A stretch of DNA of 64,000 nt from Rhodococcus sp. 14-2483-1-2 (lineage in GTDB: Bacteria > Actinomycetota > Actinomycetes > Mycobacteriales > Mycobacteriaceae): the NCBI RefSeq assembly GCF_002259405.1, contig NZ_NPFW01000022.1, forward strand, positions 310,001-374,000, written 5' to 3'. The notes under the pieces are model-generated. The model was not told the origin of the DNA. It made no database searches and was given only the letters and a program-made list of their open reading frames with translations. Positions 57,578 through 64,000 of the stretch are shown piece after piece. Each line of letters begins with the position of its first letter. The stretch's first letter is position 1. The translations under genes were made by a program, and so were the position numbers.

Positions 57578-58132
57578 TCACTGCTCGGCGTCGACCGACG
57601 CTGCACCGGACGCGTCGGACTGCGTACGGCTGGAGACCGCCGCGGCCGCGGCACGTACCTGCGGCGCGACCAGGACGATCTGACCCAGCACGCCGTTGAC
57701 GAAGCCGGGCGAGTCGTCGGTGGACAGCTGTTTGGCCAGCTCGACGGCCTCGTCGACAGCGACGACCGGTGGCACATCGGTGGCGTGGAACAACTCCCAC
57801 ACCGCAACGCGGAGGATGGCCCGGTCGACTGCAGGCAGACGGGTGAGCGTCCAGTCCTTGAGGTGATCGGCGATCACGCCGTCGAGTCGATCGAGATTCT
57901 CGGCGACGCCCTCGACCAAGGTCGAGGTGTAATCACTGACGGGAGCGATCGTGTCGTCGCCGCGTGCGAGTTCGATGCGCTCGGTGGTCAGGTCGACCGG
58001 GTCGACGTTGCGCGCCTCCGCCTCGAACAGAAAGTCCACCGCACGCTTGCGGGCCTTGTGGCGCGCACCGAGCTTCTTCGCACCGGGAGCACCGTTCTGC
58101 GAGGCGGAGGATGTCGACTTCTTCGATGACAC
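57578..58132 (-). CDS. nusB: Transcription antitermination factor NusB
   Basis: NusB binds boxA RNA with NusE and supports rRNA antitermination. The 184-residue protein has a disordered Ser/Lys-rich first 25 residues, the helical core with [20 protein letters not shown] and [17 protein letters not shown], and the conserved [22 protein letters not shown] split here across helices. An Ala-rich tail follows. The GTG start lies one base after the efp stop. It is the last gene before the hairpin. Confidence 0.95.
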   Translation of the reverse strand: MSSKKSTSSASQNGAPGAKKLGARHKARKRAVDFLFEAEARNVDPVDLTTERIELARGDDTIAPVSDYTSTLVEGVAENLDRLDGVIADHLKDWTLTRLPAVDRAILRVAVWELFHATDVPPVVAVDEAVELAKQLSTDDSPGFVNGVLGQIVLVAPQVRAAAAAVSSRTQSDASGAASVDAEQ

Positions 58133-58133
58133 G

Positions 58134-58697
58134 TTAGGAGTTCACACGCCCGAGGTAGTTTCCGTCACGCGAATCGACCTTGAGCTTGTCGCCGGTGTTG
58201 ATGAACAGCGGCACCGAGATCTCGGCTCCGGTCTCGAGGGTCGCAGGCTTGGTGCCGCCGGTGGAGCGATCGCCTTGCAGGCCGGGATCGGTGTGCTTGA
58301 CCTCGAGCTCGACGGTGACGGGAAGCTCGACGTACAGCGGGACACCCTCGTGCATGGCGACCTGAACGCGCAGGTTCTCGAGCAGGAAGCGCGCGCCGTC
58401 ACCGACGGTGGCCTCACCGATCGAGAGCTGGTCGTAGGTGTCGGCGTCCATGAACACGTAGTCGCTACCGTCGTGGTAGAGGTACGTCATATCGCGGCGG
58501 TCGACCGTTGCGGTCTCGACCTTCACACCGGCGTTGAACGTCTTGTCGACGACCTTGCCCGAGAGCACGTTCTTGAGCTTGGTCCGCACGAATGCGGGCC
58601 CCTTGCCGGGCTTGACGTGCTGGAATTCGATGATCGACCACAGCTGGTTCTCCAGGTTGAGAACCAGTCCGTTCTTGAAATCGCTGGTGGAAGCCAC
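58134..58697 (-). CDS. efp: Translation elongation factor P
   Basis: EF-P relieves ribosome stalling at polyproline stretches. The 187-residue protein has the three-domain layout, with the tip loop [17 protein letters not shown] (the Lys at about 34 is the residue modified in many bacteria) and the C-terminal [17 protein letters not shown]. The GTG start has GAGGAG about 11 bases upstream. No gene for a known EF-P modifying enzyme is nearby. Confidence 0.97.
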   Translation of the reverse strand: MASTSDFKNGLVLNLENQLWSIIEFQHVKPGKGPAFVRTKLKNVLSGKVVDKTFNAGVKVETATVDRRDMTYLYHDGSDYVFMDADTYDQLSIGEATVGDGARFLLENLRVQVAMHEGVPLYVELPVTVELEVKHTDPGLQGDRSTGGTKPATLETGAEISVPLFINTGDKLKVDSRDGNYLGRVNS

Positions 58698-58771
58698 TTG
58701 CTTCGCGTCTCCTCAATCGTTTGTGCGCGTGACGCGCCGTCGGTCACGTGCGGGATTCGCTCCCGCCCGCG

Positions 58772-59875
58772 CTAGACGGACGTGAGTTCCTTGCTTGTCA
58801 GGGTGAGCAGTTCCGGACCCCCGTCGCGAACGACGAGTGTGTCCTCGATCCGAACGCCGCCGCGACCGGAGAAGTAGACACCCGGCTCGACGGTGACCGC
58901 TGCACCGCTCAGCAGTGTACCGGTGCTCGTCTTCGCGATTCCCGGCGCTTCGTGGATTTCCAGGCCGACGCCATGGCCGAGACCGTGCAGGAAGTACTCC
59001 CCGTACCCTGCGTCCTCGATCACCGAGCGCGACGCCGCGTCGACCGAAGCGGTGTTCACCCCTGGTGCCAGCGCCTCTCGCCCGGCCGTCTGGGACCGCT
59101 GCACCAGCTCGTACAGGTCGCGCTGCCACTGCGCGGGAGTCCCGATGACGAAGGTCCGAGTCATGTCCGAGTGGTAGCCGCCGACGAGTGCGCCGAAGTC
59201 GAGCTTGACGAAATCGCCGTCGGCCAACACCGCATCGGTCGGCCGGTGATGCGGAACCGCCGAGTTGGCTCCGGCAGCGACGATGGTCTCGAACGAGATC
59301 GCATCGGCACCGTGGTCGAGCATCGACGACTCCAGCTCGCGGGCGACCTCACGCTCGGTCCGGCCTGCACGGATACCGCCTCCACCGATCAATCGAGCCA
59401 GAGCGTGGTCAGCGGCGCGGCAGGCGTCTCGGAGCAACCCCACCTCGAACTCGTCCTTGACCATGCGCAACGCCTCCACGACACCCGGTGCACGTACCAA
59501 CTCCGCAGCGCCGTCGAGCTCGGACCACGCGCGATGAGCGTCGACGGTCACCACGTGGCTCTCGAAACCCACTCGACCGCCGCGGCCGGACGACCCCGAA
59601 CGGAGCAGGTGCACCGCGGACGCCCGGTCGATCTCGGCCCGCAGAGCCGGCACCTGCTCGGCCACCTGAGTGACGTACCGGCCGTCGGTGCAGATGACCG
59701 TCCGATCCTCGTCACCGGGCGAATCGGCCACCGAGACCAGCAATGCCGCGTTCGACCCGGTGAAGCCCGTCAGATATCGGACGTTGAGAAGATCGGTGAT
59801 CAACATCGAATCGAGTCCGTCGGCGGCCAACAGTTCTCGTAGGGCACCACGACGGGCACCGAAATCGGCAGGCAT
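58772..59875 (-). CDS. pepQ: Xaa-Pro aminopeptidase/dipeptidase (M24B)
   Basis: This cytosolic metallopeptidase removes residues next to proline. The 367-residue protein has a creatinase-like N-terminal domain (NVRYLTGFTGSNAALLV) and a pita-bread catalytic domain with all five metal ligands visible: Asp226 and Asp237 (KLDFGALVGGYHSDMTRT), His301 (GLGHGVGLEIHE), Glu330 (VEPGVY) and Glu344 (RIEDT). ATG 59875 has TAATGT seven bases upstream. It lies upstream of efp and nusB on the same strand, a conserved order. Confidence 0.95.
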   Translation of the reverse strand: MPADFGARRGALRELLAADGLDSMLITDLLNVRYLTGFTGSNAALLVSVADSPGDEDRTVICTDGRYVTQVAEQVPALRAEIDRASAVHLLRSGSSGRGGRVGFESHVVTVDAHRAWSELDGAAELVRAPGVVEALRMVKDEFEVGLLRDACRAADHALARLIGGGGIRAGRTEREVARELESSMLDHGADAISFETIVAAGANSAVPHHRPTDAVLADGDFVKLDFGALVGGYHSDMTRTFVIGTPAQWQRDLYELVQRSQTAGREALAPGVNTASVDAASRSVIEDAGYGEYFLHGLGHGVGLEIHEAPGIAKTSTGTLLSGAAVTVEPGVYFSGRGGVRIEDTLVVRDGGPELLTLTSKELTSV

Positions 59876-59882
59876 GTCGTCG

Positions 59883-59888
59883 ACATTA
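59883..59888 (-). promoter_or_regulatory. Leaderless -10 element of pepQ
   Basis: TAATGT on the minus strand is followed by seven bases and the ATG of pepQ. Confidence 0.45.
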
Positions 59889-59968
59889 CCGGTCGTTCCA
59901 CAGGCCCCATTTCACTCGACCGGGTCATCGAACGTGTGGGCCGCGACACATGAACTTCGACGTGCGGA

Positions 59969-59974
59969 TATGCT
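59969..59974 (+). promoter_or_regulatory. Leaderless -10 element of the membrane protein gene
   Basis: TATGCT is followed by seven bases and the ATG at 59982. It is one of the better -10 matches in the window. Confidence 0.45.
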
Positions 59975-59981
59975 GTGCCGC

Positions 59982-60641
59982 ATGACTGGGTGGGCAGTGC
60001 GTGGCATAAGTATGGGATTGGTCAACGTCGTGGTTCGACTGCTGCTGGGGGCAGCTGTGTCGATGTGGCCGCTGAGCGGATCGGCACTGCGCTGGGTGGC
60101 ATACGCCCTCGTGCTGCTCATCATCATCGTGTGGGCCGGCATCGACGGAATCCGCGACCGACGTAAGCATCCCGACCCCGAAGACGGCGAGGACCTGACC
60201 ATGGTCTGGCTCAAAGCCGCTGCGGTCGGTGGACTGCTCGGCGGTCTCCTGAGCTGGATCGTCGACTTCTTCGTCGACTTCAGCCTGGGCCAGAACGGTC
60301 TGGTCTTCGAGCTCACCTCCGGAGCGGCGTTCACGATTCTCACCATCTTCATCGCCGCCAGCGTCGCGGTGTTCGTGGGACGACAGATCGTCAACCGCGA
60401 GGCCAAGAAGAAGTTGGCCACATCGGACGCCGAACGCGCGCACGACCGCCAACTGGTCAACGCCGGCCAGGAGAATCGGTCGGGTAGGGCAGCGGCAACG
60501 CAGGCCGAGGCGACGAGGACCGACACTCAGTGGGCTCCCGAGCACGGCGAAGCCGACACCGAGGTGTTCTCGGCGGTGGACGCGGACGGCAAGCCGCGGC
60601 TGGACAAGCGCGGCAGGCACGGCAGCGCCGACGGTTCCTGA
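59982..60641 (+). CDS. B-4DMT-like four-helix membrane protein
   Basis: This 219-residue protein has four hydrophobic segments (about residues 6-25, 32-52, 76-98 and 107-133) and then an 85-residue charged cytoplasmic tail with no recognised domain. It resembles actinobacterial proteins labelled B-4DMT family transporters, and the mycobacterial equivalent sits at the same place between pepQ and the aro genes. Substrate and direction are unknown. The ATG at 59982 is placed by the promoter and the start of similarity. It converges on aroB with a strong hairpin between. Confidence 0.8.
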   Translation: MTGWAVRGISMGLVNVVVRLLLGAAVSMWPLSGSALRWVAYALVLLIIIVWAGIDGIRDRRKHPDPEDGEDLTMVWLKAAAVGGLLGGLLSWIVDFFVDFSLGQNGLVFELTSGAAFTILTIFIAASVAVFVGRQIVNREAKKKLATSDAERAHDRQLVNAGQENRSGRAAATQAEATRTDTQWAPEHGEADTEVFSAVDADGKPRLDKRGRHGSADGS

Positions 60642-60658
60642 ACTCCCCCCATCGACCT

Positions 60659-60700
60659 ACGGGCGGTGATCGACGCTGTACTGCGTCGATCACCGCCCGT
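60659..60700. terminator. 18-bp perfect stem between convergent genes
   Basis: ACGGGCGGTGATCGACGC (60659-60676) pairs completely with 60683-60700 around a six-base loop. It lies in the 90-base gap between the membrane protein gene and aroB and should stop transcription from both sides. There is no T-run. Confidence 0.8.
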
Positions 60701-60731
60701 TGTCGTCAGGCCCCCAGTCGGGCCGACTGTG

Positions 60732-62406
<1,675 letters not shown>

Positions 62407-62410
<4 letters not shown>

Positions 62411-63594
62411 CGTGGAGGTCGGGCGGCGGTGCCCTTCACGTAGTGGTCGACGTTGCTCGTCGTCTCCGCCAGCGAGTCCCCACCGAACTTCTCCAACGCT
62501 GCCTGCGCCACCACGAGGGCGACCATCGTCTCGGCCACGACACCGGCGGCCGGAACAGCGCAGACGTCCGAGCGCTGATGAATGGCCACCGCCTCGTCTC
62601 CGGTAGTCATGTCGACCGTTGCCAGCGCGCGCGGGACCGTGGAGATGGGCTTCATCGCCGCCCGCACTCGCAGTGCCTCACCGTTGGTCATGCCGCCCTC
62701 GATGCCGCCTGCCCGGTTGGTCGAGCGCAACACTCCGTCCGGGCCGGGCTTGATCTCGTCGTGGGCGACGCTTCCGCGTCGACGCGCGGTCTCGAAGCCG
62801 TCCCCGATCTCGACCCCCTTGATGGCCTGGATACCCATCAGGGCTGCTGCCAGCCTGGCATCGAGCTTGCGTTCTCCGGAGACGAACGATCCGAGGCCGA
62901 CGGGGAGGCCGTGCACGACGACCTCGACGACGCCGCCGAGAGTGTCGCCGTCCTTCTTCGCTGCTTCGATCTCGGCGATCATCGATTCTTCGGCGGCCTT
63001 GTCGAAGGCGCGCACCGGAGAGGCGTCGATCGCGTCGAGGTCGGCACCTGCGGGCGGCGGTCCGACGTAGGGGTCGGATGCTCCGATGGAGATCACATGG
63101 GACACCACCTCGACTCCGAACGCCTGCTTCAGGAACAGACGGGCGACGGTGCCGATCGCGACCCGGGCGGCGGTTTCACGCGCGCTGGCACGTTCGAGCA
63201 CCGGCCGAGCGTCGTCGAAGCCGTACTTGAGCATTCCGGAGAAGTCGGCGTGGCCGGGCCGGGGCCGCGTCAACGGGGAGTTGCGGGCGAGATCCGCGAG
63301 CACGGCGTCGTCGACGGGGTCGGCCGACATCACCTGCTCCCACTTGGGCCACTCGGTGTTGCCGACCTCGATCGCGACCGGACCACCCATGGTGCGCCCG
63401 TGGCGGACACCGCCGGTGAGGGTCACTTTGTCGGCCTCGAACTTCATGCGGGCACCACGGCCGTAGCCGAGGCGACGACGAGCGAGTTGAGAGGCAATGT
63501 CGTCCGAGGTCACCTCTACTCCCGCGACCATTCCTTCGAGAATGGCGACGAGAGCGGGTCCGTGGGATTCTCCGGCAGTTATCCAGCGCAGCAC
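62407..63594 (-). CDS. aroC: Chorismate synthase
   Basis: AroC makes chorismate from 5-enolpyruvylshikimate 3-phosphate with reduced FMN. The 395-residue protein has the signature [17 protein letters not shown] at the N-terminus, [20 protein letters not shown] with [14 protein letters not shown], and [18 protein letters not shown] at the end. The GTG start at 63594 is 12 bases after the prepilin peptidase stop. It is the first aro gene here. Confidence 0.97.
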
Positions 63595-63606
63595 TCGAAC
63601 ATCTTT

Positions 63607-63999
63607 TCACGCCAGGGACGCCGCGGATGCCAGCAGGGTGGCCGCGCACATGGACGGGCCGTGCGGGATGCGGGCTCGCCCGTGCCCGAACGCCGCGGCG
63701 ATCGTCCCCACCACGGCAGTTGCCACCGGTGCCGACAGCGCGGCGATCGCCCATCCTCCCCCGCCGCCGACGCACGCGATCGATCCGACCGACCAGGCGA
63801 GTTTGACGTCGCCCGCGCCGAACGCCGCGGGCGCAAGAAGGTGAACGACCAGGTAGATCGCGAACAGCAGAGCGCCGCCCAGCAGCGCCTTCGCGGAACC
63901 GGTGAGCACGAGCGCGACCGTCACGAGAATCGCCCCGGGGACGGTCAGGGCGTTCGGCAACCGGCGTCGCTGCAGGTCGACCGCGCTGAGTGCGGCGAA
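63607..63999 (-). CDS. Type IV prepilin peptidase (A24), 5' end cut by window edge
   Basis: About 130 residues are visible; the reading frame stays open to the right edge, so the N-terminus is missing. It is a membrane aspartyl protease that cleaves type IV or Flp-type prepilins. Both catalytic aspartates are visible: AVDLQRRRLPN at the edge and GAGDVKLAW further on. About four hydrophobic segments follow. No pilin gene is in the window, so the target is unknown. It precedes aroC by 12 bases on the same strand. Confidence 0.82.
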   Translation of the reverse strand, partial: FAALSAVDLQRRRLPNALTVPGAILVTVALVLTGSAKALLGGALLFAIYLVVHLLAPAAFGAGDVKLAWSVGSIACVGGGGGWAIAALSAPVATAVVGTIAAAFGHGRARIPHGPSMCAATLLASAASLA

Positions 64000-64000
64000 C

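Overview
The window is high-GC chromosomal DNA from a mycolate-producing actinobacterium, most likely Rhodococcus or a close Nocardiaceae relative. This rests on recognised proteins and gene order. The order follows the Mycobacterium tuberculosis blocks running from the suf operon through mptB, ctaA, qor, ctaB, tkt-tal-zwf-opcA-pgl, ppc, secG-tpiA-pgk-gap, whiA-yvcK-rapZ-uvrC, the rib genes, fmt-rsmB, priA, metK, coaBC-rpoZ-gmk-mihF and the pyr operon. It then continues with nusB-efp-pepQ and aroB-aroK-aroC. Actinobacterial markers include OpcA, WhiA, mIHF, MptB and a PriA with no recognisable Walker A motif. No rRNA, tRNA, CRISPR array, insertion sequence or prophage gene was found.

Layout. 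Bases 1-5339 (minus strand) hold the Fe-S assembly operon sufR-sufB-sufD-sufC-sufS, with sufS cut by the left edge. Bases 5482-10034 (plus) hold the lipoglycan mannosyltransferase mptB, a two-gene ABC exporter and the haem A synthase ctaA. A small unknown gene, qor and ctaB (haem O synthase) follow. Bases 13087-19521 (plus) encode the pentose-phosphate operon tkt-tal-zwf-opcA-pgl, which converges on ppc. Bases 22629-26007 (minus) encode gapA-pgk-tpiA-secG. Bases 26128-31164 (minus) carry uvrC-rapZ-yvcK-whiA. Bases 31236-35893 (minus) carry rpe-ribD-ribE-ribBA-ribH plus a PH-like membrane protein gene.

Bases 35930-45740 contain a YjbR-like gene, rsmB-fmt, and a small islet of three accessory-looking genes (PadR regulator, membrane GGDEF protein, exported cyclase-family protein), then priA and metK. 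Bases 45923-48512 hold mihF-gmk-rpoZ-coaBC. Bases 48722-57438 hold the pyrimidine operon pyrR-pyrB-pyrC-(PH-like)-carA-carB-pyrF, whose leader carries a PyrR-binding-loop motif next to the pyrR ribosome-binding site. The right end has nusB, efp, pepQ, a small membrane protein, aroB-aroK-aroC and a prepilin peptidase fragment.

The window is mostly conserved central metabolism. The genes supply redox cofactors and building blocks: NADPH from Zwf, Fe-S clusters, haem A, flavins, CoA, SAM, UMP and chorismate. The less routine content is regulatory DNA: a candidate SufR operator over the sufR start, the pyr leader, palindromes at the tkt, qor and padR promoters, very strong hairpins between convergent genes, and a repeated geometry in which a TAnnnT -10 hexamer lies 6-8 nt before the start codon, implying many leaderless mRNAs. 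I found no convincing new multi-gene system. The best leads are the padR-GGDEF-cyclase islet, the orphan exporter beside mptB/ctaA, and the 123-residue protein of unknown function.
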